A stretch of DNA of 64,000 nt from Pomphorhynchus laevis (GCA_012934845.2 WNNJ02001245.1:1-64000); one strand, 5' to 3'; positions 31,930-44,218 are shown, counted from the first letter of the stretch. A program made the numbers and translations. Notes: generated by a model from the sequence alone, not told the origin.

Positions 31930-33000
31930 ACAGATTCGATCATATAGTTGAATTTTCTTGACGTTTCGCCCTTCTAGGGCTTTTTTAAAATCTACAAATA
32001 CATGAACAGTTACAAAATTAAAAATGTTTTTTCTTTAAAACACATAATGTTGCGTCATGTTATATCCTGCCACTTAAGTTGTGGACTCTATGCTAGCTCA
32101 TGTGGACTTTCATTTATAAGCTGGGCCATCCAATGTAGCTCTCGGTTCCGCCTCGTCTTTATGATCGGCAGATTATCCTCGGCTATTGTATAATTGAAGG
32201 CTTCCACTTATCCATGCGAAATTGCATGTGCCACTGCACCGTCTGTCGCTTCTGAGCGTTTCATATCCGCACGGCGATTGTAAATTCGTATGCTCAGTCA
32301 ATTTGACATTTCTCTGACATACTGTTTATCGCAGTGTCTACATGTACCCAAATATACACAATTTTTAGTTGTGCAATTGGTCTCCGATTTTAAGCGAAAT
32401 CGTATTTCGGTAAAAGTGCTTTTGATTGTCGTCGATGGTTGGATCAGAGCAGAGGTCTTGCATCGTGGCCGTTTACACGGTCTGCAACATTGTTCCCCAT
32501 TTGGAGGTCTTGCTGCATTTGTTCTCATTGTCGCCGATACCAGGCAGTTTCTTGTGGAATTTAGCGCTCAGAAATATACTACTGGAGGCTTACCCGTGAT
32601 TCCTGTTCTCTTATACGCCGCTATCATATCTCTGTTCATACTTTGCAGTGCGGGGTGATAAGGAAAGACAAAAATTGTTTTCTCTTCTTGCTAAAGTTTA
32701 AACTGGCTAAGAAGTTCCGACCTTGGTATACTGCGCCCTTTTTTTAATTCTCTCTCTATTTAAAGTTTCGAATATCCTCGAGTTTCGAAGTCCCATCTGG
32801 TCCGATTAACCTGATCCCATTTGTCTGCGTCCGTGCTTGATATTTTTAGCACACGTCTGAATTCGTTGCTTAAAATCGCTATTTTCGTGGTACTACTATG
32901 TGCGCTTAATTGATAAAGATATGCTGCGGTTAGATTAGCTCTACGGTATAGGGGTGTTATGCAATTTGTAACACCTCTACACCCCCGTCTGTATACAAAA
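31930..33000 (-). mobile_element. Penelope-like element, broken fossil, 3' part
   Basis: Minus-strand peptides follow the C-terminal order of Penelope-like proteins. There is a post-catalytic region with SNEFRRVLKISS and TRWDFETRGYSKL (about 32900-32760), a connector with FVFPYHPALQSMNRDMI (about 32660), a Cys-rich stretch with CCRPCKRPRC, and a GIY-YIG-type nuclease start with NCVYLGTCRHCDKQYV (about 32370-32320). The element is 5'-truncated and broken in several places. Its 3' end carries a hammerhead relic (GCCCUAGAAGGGC, GAAAC, GUC; near 31955-31990). At its 5' side it runs straight into the 351-bp tandem array. Confidence 0.8.
31955..31990 (-). ncRNA. Hammerhead relic at Penelope 3' end
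   Basis: The minus strand has a GCCC/GGGC hairpin, then GAAAC and GUC. The CUGAUGA segment is replaced by an A run. Penelope-like elements are known to carry hammerheads in their terminal repeats, so this is read as a worn copy. Confidence 0.5.
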
Positions 33001-33090
33001 CGTACATATATATTAAAGGTTTGATTAAACCAGGGCTGTCTATTACACACTAATTGCTTTTCTTTATATATGGAGAATTTCATGCTTATA

Positions 33091-33155
33091 CACTGAAAGA
33101 CGGCGTACCGTTTCGGCTTTGAAAAGCCTCATCAGTTGCAGCAATACAGTGTATA
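33091..33155 (-). ncRNA. Type I hammerhead, array unit 1
   Basis: CUGAUGA, stem II (GGCUU/AAAGCC type), GAAAC, stem III CGG-UACG-CCG and GUC are intact on the minus strand. The stem I strand after the cleavage site is altered (UUUCAG in place of UUGCAG). Confidence 0.75.
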
Positions 33156-33792
33156 CACATGAAAAACATACTATATATAGATTAAAGCAGAAAGAATTCA
33201 CTATATGCTAATTGCATGACGTAGCTTGCGCTTTCGAAGTCAATGCAATGCAGTGAATTCTTTTCAGTGTAATATACATCAGCGGGATCACTAAATGACC
33301 AATATAATAGATTACAAAGGAAAGAGCACCGCCGCCTGGGTTCCCCGGACAACCAATAAATAAATTTAAGGTTTGATTCAACCAGGGCGGTCTATTACAC
33401 ACTATCTGCTTTTCTCTATATATAGAGAATTTCATGCTTCTACACTGCAAGACGGCATACCGTTACGGCTTTGAGAAGCCTTATAGGTTGCAGCAATACA
33501 GTGTATACACATGAAAAACATACTATATATAGATTAAAGCAGAAAGAATTCACTATATGCTAATTGCATGACGTAGCTTGCGCTTTCGAAGTCAATGCAA
33601 TGCAGTGAATTCTTTTTAGTGTAATATACATCAGCGGGATCACTAACATGACCAATATAATAGATTACAAAGGAAAGAGCACCGCCGCCTGGGTTCCCCG
33701 GACGGCGAATAAATAAATTTAAGGTTTGATTCAACCAGAACTGTCTATTACACCTATCTGCTTTTCTCTATATATAGAGAATTTCATGCTTC

Positions 33793-33857
33793 TACACTGC
33801 AAGACGGCGTACCGTTTCGGCTTTGAGAAGCCTCATCAGTTGCAGCAATACAGTGTA
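33793..33857 (-). ncRNA. Type I hammerhead, array unit 3 (intact)
   Basis: On the minus strand UACA and CUGCAA (stem I 5' side) precede CUGAUGA. Next come GGCUU-CUCA-AAGCC (stem II), GAAAC, GG-UACG-CC (stem III), GUC, then UUGCAG and UGUA, which pair back to form stem I with an eight-base internal loop on one side. All core bases fit the hammerhead consensus. This is the best-preserved unit of the array. Confidence 0.85.
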
Positions 33858-34494
33858 TACACATGAAAAACATACTATATATAGATTAAAACAGAAAGAA
33901 TTCACTATATGTTAATTGCATGACGTAGCTTGCGCTTTCGAAGTCAATGCAATGCAGTGAATTCTTTTCAGTGTGATAGACCTCAGCAGGATCAACAAAT
34001 GACCAATATAATGGATATCAAAGGAAAGAGCACCGCCGCCTGGGATCCCCGGAGGGCCAATAATTAAATTAAAGGTTTGATTCAACCAGGACTGTATATT
34101 ACACCTATGTGCTTTCCTGTATATATAGAGAATTTCATGCTTCTACACTGCAAGACGGCGTACCGTTTCGGCTTTGATAAGCCTCCTCATTTGCAGCAAT
34201 ACAGTGTATACACATGAAAAACATGCTATATATTGATTAAAGCAGAAAGAAATCACTATATGCTAATGGCATGACGTAGCTTGCGCTTTCGAAGTCAATG
34301 CAATGCAGTGTATTTTTTTCAGTGTAATATACATCAGCGGGATCACTATATGACCAATATAATAGATTACAAAGGAAAGAGCACTGCCGCCTGGGATCCT
34401 CGGAGGACCAATAAACAAATTAAAGGTTTGATTCAACCAGAACTGTCTATTACACCTATCTGCTTTTCTCTGTATATAGAGAATTTCATGCTTC

Positions 34495-34559
34495 TACACT
34501 GTAAGGCGGCGTACCGTTTCGGCTTTGATAAGCATCATCAGTCGCGACAATACAGTGTA
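34495..34559 (-). ncRNA. Type I hammerhead, array unit 5 (altered cleavage triplet)
   Basis: CUGAUGA and GAAAC are retained, but the triplet before the cleavage site reads GCC in place of GUC and stem I is weakened. It is probably inactive. Confidence 0.6.
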
Positions 34560-34845
34560 TACACATGAAAAACATACTATATATACATTAAAGCAGAAAG
34601 AATTCACTATATGCTAATTGCATGACGTAGCTTGCGCTTTTGAAGTCAATGCAATGCAGTGAATTCTTTTAAGTGTAAAAGACATCAGCGGTATCACTAA
34701 ATGACCAATATAATAGATCACAAAGGAAAAAGCACTGCCGCCTGGGATCCTCGGAGGACCAATAATTAAATTAAAGGTTTGATTCAACCAGGTCTGTCTA
34801 TTACACCTATCTGCTTTTCTCTATATATACAGAATTTCATGCTTC

Positions 34846-34910
34846 TACACAGCAAGACGGCGTACCGTTTCGGTTTTAAGAAGCCTCATCAGTTGCAGCA
34901 ATACAGTGTA
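34846..34910 (-). ncRNA. Type I hammerhead, array unit 6
   Basis: CUGAUGA, GAAAC, the UACG-capped stem III and GUC are all present. Stem II has one mismatch (GGCUU with AAACC) and stem I keeps GCAA/UUGC. Plausibly active. Confidence 0.75.
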
Positions 34911-35214
34911 TACACATGAAAAACATGCTATATATAGCTTAAAGCAGAAAGAAGTCACTATATGCTAATTGCATGACGTAGCTTGCGCTTTCGAAGTCAA
35001 TGCAATGCAGTGAATTCTTATCAGTGTAATAGACATCAGCGGGATCACTAAATGGCCAATATAATAGATTACAAAGGAAAGTGCACCGCCGCCTGGGATC
35101 CTCGGAGAATATATATATAAATTAAAGGTTTGATTTAACCAGGACTGTCTATTTCACCTATCTGCTTTTCTCTATATATAGAGAATTTCATGCTCCCACA
35201 CTTCTGCCACGTTA

Positions 35215-35425
35215 ACAAATTCTCTGAGATGCCTTTTTAAAATATCACAAGGCAACCGAAACGACTGATGGTAGTTCACCCTACTAATGAGTGCTGCCGG
35301 CTACCATCAGCTCGTCTTGGAGTGATAAGGAAGTCTGCTTTACTTGTAATCAAACTTCCGTTTTTGGCAGCATCTACAATTGTTAAACTGAAGCCTTTTA
35401 GCTCCTGGAGCACAGTTGAATTCAA
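35215..35425 (+). mobile_element. tRNA-like hammerhead retroposon, copy F
   Basis: After the tandem array ends, a plus-strand copy begins with CTTCTGCCACGTTAACAAAT. It continues through the core (35251-35325), a B-box-like AATCAAACTTCC near 35348 and the tail CTTTTAGCTCCTGGAGCACAG. It is the plus-strand equivalent of copy A at 11.3-11.7 kb. Confidence 0.65.
35251..35325 (+). ncRNA. Hammerhead-like RNA in unusual strand order, copy F
   Basis: GGCAACC-GAAAC, CUGAUGGUAG, UUCACCCUA, CUAAUGA (one core change), GCUGCC, CUACCAUCAG, CGUC and UUGGAGUGA appear in that order. Stem III is a perfect 10-bp match, and stem II has one A-C mismatch. Same order as copies A-C, probably inactive. Confidence 0.58.
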
Positions 35426-36000
35426 TTTGATTTAAAATTATATATATTTATATTTAAACTCTAAAATTAAAAAGTTTTATGAATGAATAATAAATAGTAG
35501 AACATGAGTTCGCTTATACATGATATATTATGCACAATTACGTGATATGATATGCTATTAATCCGTTCATACAAATGCTTGGTCTAAAAGTTCTTAGAAA
35601 AAAATATTTTTTTTATTTATTTAAATTTATTTGCAGTTTAATATATGTGGCCTTAATCAAGTAATTTGATTTGCTATGATATCCTAATTTTCAGTTTATA
35701 AAAGTACTGATTTATAAATTTCTTTATAAAAAAATTAAGATATTTTTATTTTCAAATTTAAAGTTCAAAATATGTAGCATCTTTAAAGTTATCTGAATTG
35801 TAAAAGTGAAGCGTTTGAAGGCGTACAATGTTCTCATTGGCTTTTGTTGAGTTCTATAAGAAATATTCCTATTTACATATAGTTTTATTCACTAACAATA
35901 TAAATCACATATCTAAAAAATAATAACTTATCTCTAAATAATGCCTAACAATATAAATATGACTCGTCTTACTTTCCAATAATTATATTTAATTTGTAAT
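35426..36000. other. AT-rich, no feature seen
   Basis: Plain AT-rich sequence between the retroposon cluster and a putative exon. No repeats longer than short A/T words were recognised. Confidence 0.5.
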
Positions 36001-36007
36001 ATCTTAC

Positions 36008-36126
36008 TGCAATTTTTAGTGGATTTGAATCGCTCATTGTTGAGTCTGATATTGAATTCAATCGATTTAATAATTTACACGAACTGCATATGTTTAAAGG
36101 AAGGATGTTCCGGTTTGCGAGTGTGG
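36008..36126 (-). CDS. Putative internal exon, unknown helical protein
   Basis: On the minus strand ACTATCTTTAG precedes a 119-nt exon with residues TLANRNILPLNICSSCKLLN followed by RLNSISDSTMSDSNPLKIA. It closes at a GTAAGA donor and enters in phase 1 and leaves in phase 0. The pattern of short helices with a Ser/Asp linker is compatible with an ARM/HEAT-like protein, but no family is recognised. It lies on the same strand as exons at 43.2-60.3 kb and may continue that gene. Confidence 0.5.
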
Positions 36127-37014
36127 CTAAAGATAGTATGTAAATAATTAAAACCTCAACTAATTTGAACGTTACCAATCAAATTCAAAGTAGATATTAA
36201 TAGTTTATCGGAATTACCATCTTCGTATAATGTCTTCATTAGTGTGATTATAAGCTGAACGATTTAAAAAATTATAAAAATATATTTTTTTCAAATTTCT
36301 GCAAGAAAATTGAGATTATAATACAACAATGATGGAATATTAATTTCTGTTTCTTTTTTGGAAGTTCGAAAAGAATCAGTAAGTACTAATTACTAATTTC
36401 GCTAGCTGCTGCTACATTATCACAAACGAAAGTTTTGTTTCATTGCGAAATATACAAATAAATTATTAATTATTGAACCTGCTTTAATAATATAATAACT
36501 GATATTTAATTATTTAATAATTTATTTTTTTTATTTAGCATTATTTTTTAATTTATAAATAATATAAAATACGTAGACTCAGTTAATTGATCTGATTGTT
36601 TCAATTGATGTTTAAAGATTGTCGGAGGAAAGTGATAATAGAGATTTGTCAAATCCAAACTGCGATAAGAACACTTTACTTGTTTATCATTTGAACATTT
36701 TGCAGCATTGCAGTTTGTTCATTTTCAATTTTCCCTAATGGACAGTCTGTAATGCAAGCCTAACAGACTGTTTGATTTATTGCACGTACAACATGTTTCC
36801 ATTAAGTTCAATGTTATTGCACTTAGAAAATTTGTTTTAGAATTATAGAATTTTAGCTTATGTGGAAGTTCAATATACATGTGAAATAAAGAGAGTGTAG
36901 CAACACTAAAAGCATTAATATAATTGTTCTAGCATAATTTGAATCATGTTTAATTAAAGGTTAATGGTCTAATGGATATTTAGATTGAAAGACAAATTTG
37001 CTCCAAGTCCCCCT

Positions 37015-37900
37015 CTTTGTTAATTGTCTTTGTTTATGAAAAATCAGATTAGATAACTCAGCCTGCTAATATTTTAATAATATTTTGTTGATTTATACTT
37101 ATCCATTATAAGAAATAGAAAAAATCATCAAACTTGCTTGAAAAAAAAATCAGAAAAATAATGTCGTAACAAGAACACATAGTTTAAGTGTTGTCAATAA
37201 AGGTCATATTACCGAGAAAACAAAGTCCACAGATCAATAATAACTTGTTAGTAGAACAAATCAGATAACTGAGTCTACGTATTTTATACTATATATAAAT
37301 AAAGATAAATAATAGATAATTATAAGATTTAATACATTTCATATTTATATCAAGTTAAAATTTAAAATGGAAATTTAAAATAAAACTCAATATTTATGAA
37401 TTGACTAATGAAGAATATACGATGTATTCGAATAAGAAATAGAGGTCATCAGGATGAACTGTTATATTATCATGTTTCGATTCAACATATCAGAGGGCTC
37501 AAATGCATTCTAATGAAGTATTTCCTCTGATGCAATTTGATTATCTAGTATCTTATTCTAATACAAATCATATTATTTATTATCCATCCATAAAAATTTC
37601 TAGCTAAATAGTTTACATTATTTTTAATAATATTTTGTTGATTTATAATTCTCCATTAAAAACACAAAATCCATCAAATTTGCTTGAAAATTTGCAGACA
37701 AATAATGTCGGACTGAGAATACATAGTTTTAGTATTTCTGACAGAGGTTATATTATCAAGACAACAAAGTCCAAAGGTCAATAATAATTTGTCAGTAGAA
37801 CAAATCAGATCAAATCACTGGGTCTACGTATTTTATACGATATATAAATCGAAAATTAAAGATAAATATAAAATTTTATACAATTTATATTTTATCAAGT
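37015..37900. repeat. ~550-bp repeat family, about 1.6 units in tandem
   Basis: TTTTGTTGATTTATA, CATCAAACTTGCTTGA, GGTCATATTACCG, TCAGATAACTGAGTCTACGT and the core with GAGGTCATCAGGATGAACTG occur in order. The whole order restarts about 550 bp later (37630). This is the clearest stretch for defining the unit, and the copies differ substantially, so it is old. Confidence 0.8.
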
Positions 37901-37904
37901 TAAA

Positions 37905-39090
37905 TTACCACTATATATACTATATTATATAATATAATATATTAATAATATATTATATTATTAATATATTATAATATTATAATATAATATTTCTAATAAT
38001 ATATAACATCACTATATATAGTATATTATCACTCCATAAGGATGGATGAATTTAATCTTGGTAGAATAATATTATGAATTTTAATATTATAATTTTACAT
38101 TTATTATTATACTTTTACAATTCTCCATTATAAGAAAAAACATTCATTAAATAATTCATTAATTATCTAATTATTAAATTTTGATTTATTGATTTAGCAT
38201 TATTATTTATATTTATATAAATAATGCGTAAACCCAGTTTATTGATATATTAATTGATAAAGTTAAATACATATTAACAGCATTAAATACATTCGTTATA
38301 CAATGTCACATTTTTAAACAGCAATTTTTAATTTAAATGAAACAAATAACATATGATATATTATGATAATATATTTTACTTAAATTAAATTAATTAAATT
38401 AATATTGATATTGAACTTCACTGATAAAACTTTACAAATAATCCAAATTGCCAAATTGACGTGCAATGGTTCGAATTATGCATCTACCAACAGTTTACAA
38501 ATTTTATTTTTAAGACACATTATTTTGTTTGATATTAAGTGTACTGGCAACGGTTGACCTTTCAATAAAGTACCACGTGCAAAGAAAAGTGCTAATAGTC
38601 AAAGTATTGAGAGCAAAGTATGTATAACATTGTGTTAAAATTTTTATTCAAAAACGTTTTTCATTAAAAGCTTTTTCTTTTATGTTTTTAAAAGATAAAT
38701 ATAGTATATTTTCAATTTACTATTTATAAAAGCAAAATAAAAGCAAAATAATACAAATAATAATAATTTAAATAATTAATAATTAATATAAAAAATATTT
38801 TAATATTTTCCATATATAAATATGGATATTTATATTTTCAACTTAGTTTAAATTTATTTTATAAATTAGTTTATTTTATTAATTAGTTTAAAGTATATTA
38901 TCACTCCATAAGGATGGGTGAATTTAATCTTGGTAGAATAATATTATGAATTTAAATATTATAATTTTACATTTATTATTATACTTTCACAATTCTCCAT
39001 TATAAGAAAAAACATTCATTAAATAATTTATTAATTATCTAATATTTGATTTATTGATTTAGTATTATTATTTATATTTATTTTTATTTA
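37905..39090. other. AT-rich; contains a 130-bp duplicated phrase
   Basis: ATCACTCCATAAGGATGGATG with its following 130 bp (AATTTAATCTTGGTAGAATA, then CATTATAAGAAAAAACATTC) occurs at about 38028 and again at about 38890. The rest is A/T-rich with TATA-type words. No gene is supported. Confidence 0.6.
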
Positions 39091-39094
39091 TTTT

Positions 39095-39940
39095 ATAATT
39101 ATATATAATACCCACTTAGCTAATTTGACTTGCTCGAAAATAAGCAGAAAAATAATTTCGTATCAATAATTTCATTATTTCTGACAGAGATCGCATTACC
39201 GGGAAAACAAAGTACACAAGTTAATAACTTGTCAGTAGAACAAATATGGGCAGCTAACTGAATTTACGTATTTTATCCGATATATAAATCGAAAATTAAA
39301 GATAAATATTAAATAATTATATAAAATTTTATACAATTTATATTTATATCAAGTTAAAATAAAAATTGAAATTTAAAATAAAAGTCCATTGTTTTGAATT
39401 GACCAATGAATAACATGCAATGTATAACAATAAGGATTAGATGTCATCTATATAAACTGCTATGTTATCAGATTTCGGCACTTATTCTTGGAAAAAAGCA
39501 AAGAACACGAATATTATATCACGACGTTATATCATCGTCGTGTCTATACACGACGATGATATAACGTTAGATTTTTAAATGATAATAAATTCTGGAATTT
39601 GCAATATTTTGAACTTATCATCTTAATCATTTGACCTAAGATGACAAAATAAAATAAGATAAAGTCTAGTAAACAAAAATATCAGATAACTGACTCAACG
39701 TATTTTAATATAAGATAATATATAATATAATACAACGTAATATAAAATTTTATACGATTAATATTTATATAACGATACAATTTATTATAAAATTCAAAAT
39801 TCAACTTTTATGAATTGTATAATAAATAGCAGACAATGTATTAAAATAGGGATTAGATGTAATCAGAAGGAACTGCTATGCTATCAGGTTTTGAACCCTA
39901 TTCTTCGATCCAATATAGCACGGGGCCAAAATGAATTTTA
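39095..39940. repeat. ~550-bp repeat family, two core copies
   Basis: Cores lie near 39420-39490 (TGTCATCTATATAAACTGCT) and 39835-39930 (GATGTAATCAGAAGGAACTG, then CAATATAGCACGGGGCC). Between them a small palindrome, ACGACGTTATATCATCGTCG, lies at about 39520-39540. Confidence 0.75.
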
Positions 39941-40438
39941 TGAAATACAGAAAGTATATTTATAACATCTTACAAAATTAAGTCTAAAGTAAATGTATAA
40001 ATTTAAGTTTTGAAATGCTAAAGATTCAACATTGCAATTATTATATTAGACGATTATCATGAAAAACTAAATACCTACTTATTAACCAATTAAGTGATTT
40101 ACTAAATCACTTCTCCACTATAATCCATTAATGCAGCTGAATTCATTAAAATCTTACCGAACAAATGATTATGAAAAATGATGAAAATTTATTTAATTTA
40201 AAGTTTGACATTTATACTTTTATAATTTAAAGTTTGATGAAGTTGTTTACAATATGAAAAAAACACAATATTATATTTATTAAAATATCAGAAATTATAA
40301 TTTGAAATTAAAATAAATTCTTAATGTTCATTTTATTTTTATAGTTTTAATTGACTAATGTTTGCTATAGCTTTGGTCTTTATTCTTTTTTGAGTTTATT
40401 TAAAAGACTATAGAATTTAGATCGTATAAATGAATTAA

Positions 40439-40529
40439 GCTTAACGAATTAAGAACGTAAGAAAACAGCAGCGTTGAATGAGACAATTCGCAATAATGTT
40501 GAAGCCTTAACACATCCACAGCGATACAG
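40439..40529 (-). CDS. Possible exon, unknown protein
   Basis: The minus strand has a convincing acceptor with a branch-like CTAAT and CCGTTCAG just above 40529, followed by a coding-like stretch. One frame reads LYRCGCVKASTLLRI and another CIAVDVLRLQHYCELS. The first could end at a GT in phase 1, fitting the exon at 36008-36126, but donor and frame are both uncertain. Confidence 0.28.
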
Positions 40530-41239
40530 CTGAACGGATTAGAAAATAAAATTACGCCAATGACCGCAGAGAATATAAATGTGTGATAAAAAATTGACAT
40601 TGAAAGATAATGATGAGCCTTAAAAATACAGTGAGAAATACATCTTTTAATAATTAGAAAAACTTAGGTGATATTTAAAAATCAATACTCTTACAAAAAA
40701 TGATAAATCGTTTCTCGGCTTTAAAATGTGTTAAAACGGAATAGAAGAATGAAAACATGGAATCTCTTGGACGTACTCTCACACGTACACCCATTTTAAA
40801 GGTTATTTAAAACATATGGTCGGGGAGAATAAAAGAACATGTGAAGAACATGTTATACTCTCCTGTAGATGCAGCTTAAAGTTTGTCTTGCAAATGCTTA
40901 GAGTTTATAATGGCGGTGCACACTACATTGTTGGTGCCTGAATGATTCTGGAGGAGATCGAGTGAAATCTCTGATTGACAATATCAGGGATACCATAATC
41001 CTACTTGATGCAGCTTCACTCTTGCTTATGCAAAGTATCAATCAATTTTAGATATGGCAATTCAATTAAAATGTCAAAATTAAAATAAAATGGTTAAACA
41101 TATCGAATGGGAAAGGGTTCAATGAAGGGCAAAAGCTTGTGTACTAGGCTTGGAATGAATAAATGGTCCAAAATCCAGATATCAACTGACCAATGTAGGC
41201 ATACAAGCTTACAATAAAGAAGTCCAATTTTTTTAATTA

Positions 41240-41870
41240 CCATTACGAATTTCGAGAATTTTTGAGTGACCACATTCACTGGTTTCGTAGTGGTAGGAGA
41301 ACTGTAAAAGCAATCAGGGCCTTGCAGGGTTTTCTCACAAGGAATACACGGTTGTCGCTGCTATATTCTCTAGACTTGTCTGCTACTTTTGACAACCTCA
41401 AACTTGACTCAGTAGTGGAAAGGTTGGAATATGATATTCAACTGAACATTCTGTGCCGAGTGTGATGAATGTAGAAGCTGCTATCTAGAACACGAGAAGG
41501 ATCCTTTTTATAATATATACAATGGTCTCATCAAGGGTATCCTTTGTCAAAAATCTTATACATGATTACGACAGGAGGCATCTTGGATTGACTCCTGGAT
41601 AGGAACACTAGTAGTACTATCTATGCCGATGATATATCAATGGTGTACAAAAGGCACTTCTTGTTTGATAATAAATTCGAAAGAAGAGTAAAGTCGGTGG
41701 TGAATGGAATTAAATTACGTCTGTCTAAGTTGGGTTTTATCGTTAAACCCAACGAAAAGCAATTGTTGTACCATCACAAATCAACAAATTGATGCAGACA
41801 AGAACCAAAGTTTACTGTTGACGGGTAAGCAGAAGTGCCATATGGGCGCAAAGAAAATAAAATTTAATTT
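41240..41870 (+). mobile_element. LINE reverse transcriptase fragment
   Basis: Plus-strand peptides include WFRSGRRTVKAIRALQGFLT followed by LSLLYSLDLSATFDNL, then GLIKGYPLSKILY and a stretch with IYADDISMVYKR in another frame. These are reverse transcriptase blocks around the fingers, the first catalytic Asp and the YADD box. The fragment is broken by frameshifts and truncated at both ends. It is unlike the Jockey-like copies nearby. Confidence 0.75.
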
Positions 41871-41879
41871 GTGAATTAT

Positions 41880-43170
41880 ATAATTCAATATTTTTTACTT
41901 TTATAAATTTTTAATAATAAAAAAGTTTAGCAGGCAAAGTTTAGGATAAAGTTTATGTTTATTATTCTAAATAATAATTACATGGTGATAATTGCATCAT
42001 GTAATTAAAATTCTTAATTAATTTTGAAAAAGTTATATTCAAATTATATTTGAATATAAATTTTTATATTTGAACTTTTTATACTTATAACTTTTTATAT
42101 TTTATAATTATATTTGATTAATTCTTGTAATTATTTTTGCAAAAATTATAATTTAAAGTAAAATTTTAACTGCTACAATAATTGAAATAAAAGATTAAGA
42201 AAAAGAATACTGCATTTTCGGAATATTTTTACACTGAAATCGATCATCACGTTTAGCTATAAAACGTTATTACTTTATTACTTTTTTAGCTAAAACAGTT
42301 TTAACTAAAATTTCTTTCTGAATAAATGTACTTTTATCCAAGAAAAATAAATTTTGAAATTTTTTTCAAAATTATTCAACTTAAATTTTGGATTTAATTT
42401 TGCAATTTTGAAGTTGCAATATTTGATGATTCTAGGGATTAAAAAGTCTGATGACAAGATAATTTTTCGTCTTAAAAAATAATCATATTTTTCATTTAAC
42501 AACTTCTAACATTTAAAAAAAATATTGAGTTTTAAATTTGTGATTTAAATTCAAGTTTTCATCAAAAAATTTACAGGACAAAATTAAAGTTCATTGCAAT
42601 GAAATTTAATTTAAACTTTCCGGATCATACAATGATCCGGAAAAAAACAGCCAATTTAAAGTTAAGAAAAATTTATAGATAAATGTTATATCCTATTTAA
42701 AAATAAAGTTTATTGTTGAAGTTAACATTCGGCAATGCACAACAGGAAATTCTCTTATGATAAAAAACATGGCTATCTAATTATAGAAATAATATGGTAA
42801 TCTTCAAATATATTATGAACATCGGCTATTACGCAAGACAACTTTTCATTTAGAAAAGTTAATAAATAATTACATAAAATTCTTTATTAATACGGACAAT
42901 ATCGTCATACCAGAGTATGCAGAGTTAGAAGAGTTTACAGAACTTTGTAAGGGACTTGAGCGTGCAGCTGGCACGCATTTGCGACGTTAAATGAATACAT
43001 TATTATTGACTGCAAATAAATAAAGATAATGGGTTCGGTAATATAACAGTAATGATAAAAAGGTATTGACAAAACTTTAGCTACTGAAATAGACGAGACT
43101 AGAATTACATCGAACATTCACGATTAAAGATTAAGTAATATAACTAGTAAGTGATTATCCGAACAAACGC
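41880..43170. other. AT-rich, no feature seen
   Basis: Plain AT-rich sequence, presumably intron of the gene with exons at 43.2 and 45.2 kb. The short palindrome TCCGGATCATACAATGATCC is at 42620. The minus-strand open frames at 42305 and 42935 have no splice or domain support. Confidence 0.5.
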
Positions 43171-43174
43171 ATAC

Positions 43175-43327
43175 CTTGTTGATGTCAAAAAAGTAAATTG
43201 ATTTAATATCCTTTTGTATCAAGTTGTTTATTAAATTATTACAAATCGAGCCATGTTCATTAATTTTTGTTTCTGCAAATCGTTGTAATATAATACCGGT
43301 GCCCAACTGAAGTACAGCATTTGAAAC
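43175..43327 (-). CDS. Internal exon of an unrecognised helix-rich protein
   Basis: On the minus strand TTTTAATAG precedes 51 codons with residues VSNAVLQLGTGIILQRFAET and later CNNLINNLIQKDIKSI, closing at AAG-GTATGC. Both borders are phase 0, matching the exon at 45134-45307. The pattern of amphipathic helices suggests an armadillo/HEAT-like fold, but no family is recognised. Confidence 0.65.
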
Positions 43328-43329
43328 CT

Positions 43330-44215
43330 ATTAAAATTAAATTACATACAATTGGTTTCAATTTTAAAAGTTATGGGATAGAGAAAATTAAACAAAGCCA
43401 TCAACTGTTAGCGTCGATTGTGACCAGGGTATTATAAATAAATATAAATTAATAAGGAATGTTTAAATCCTATTTTATTATATTTGTGTTATAGACCAAT
43501 ATACCAATAAATCATAAGGTGTAATTATTTACATAGGCATTGTCGTTTAAATCCAAGTTATTTATATATTGGAACCTACCAATTTATGTATCATTTATTT
43601 AACAATTGTTTGCTTGAGTATTTTGTGTTTACACATCTTTAGGAAAATACCGTCATGGATTGTCATTTATTATCCTTCATATTTATTGTACAAATATTTT
43701 GCACGACACTTTTAAAATAGTATTTACCTTGAAACCAAATTTACTAAATAAGTATTGAGAAACAAGGTCATCAAAGATGGTTACATATCGTTAAAAGCAA
43801 AGAATGTTTAAAGATGCGAAAATGTTAAATATATTCATAAATCAAATTAGCTGACCGAGCACACAATATAATTTTTGCTATGGAATTTCGGTTATATATC
43901 AACGGACAAAAAAACAAATTTTGATTTATTGAATTCAATATTTTTTACTTAAACTTGAAAGGTATCATTGGTTTAAAAAATTCGCTGATTTTAGTGAAAT
44001 ATTTACTAAAAATATATTTTAATATTAAATAAAGTGCTTATAATCCAAGGTATTAGAAGAAACTAATTATTTATAAGATAACTACTATAACTAGTATAGT
44101 ACTAAGTTATGACTGTAATAAGTATAATACAGTTATCACTAAACATATTTTGCTTATATTAATATTTATAAATTTCTTCAAATAGAAATACTATTGTTCG
44201 TGGAAACATTTGATA
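43330..44215. other. Intron, AT-rich, no feature seen
   Basis: Part of the 1.8-kb intron between two well-supported exons. No transposon is recognised here apart from the palindrome that follows. Confidence 0.55.
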
Positions 44216-44218
44216 TCA

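Larger units (their letters stand above)
33000..35197 (-). repeat. Tandem array of six 351-352-bp hammerhead units
   Basis: The phrase GACGTAGCTTGCGCTTTCGA recurs (or nearly so) at 33218, 33570, 33922, 34273, 34624 and 34975, giving periods of 352, 352, 351, 351 and 351 bp. Each unit carries on its minus strand a type I hammerhead region. The units differ by perhaps a tenth of their bases. The last ends near 35197 and the first runs into the Penelope remnant. The overlapping open frames in each unit look alike only because the units are repeated. Size, tandem form and one hammerhead per unit match animal retrozymes and schistosome-type hammerhead satellites. Confidence 0.88.

Noticed and set aside
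32290-32658. 122-codon plus-strand frame
   Set aside because: It is the shadow of the minus-strand Penelope-like fossil, which has the nuclease signatures.
33208-34568. Similar reading frames repeated in the 351-bp array, resembling a small gene family
   Set aside because: They recur only because the DNA units recur; the units carry ribozymes and the frames differ in length between units.
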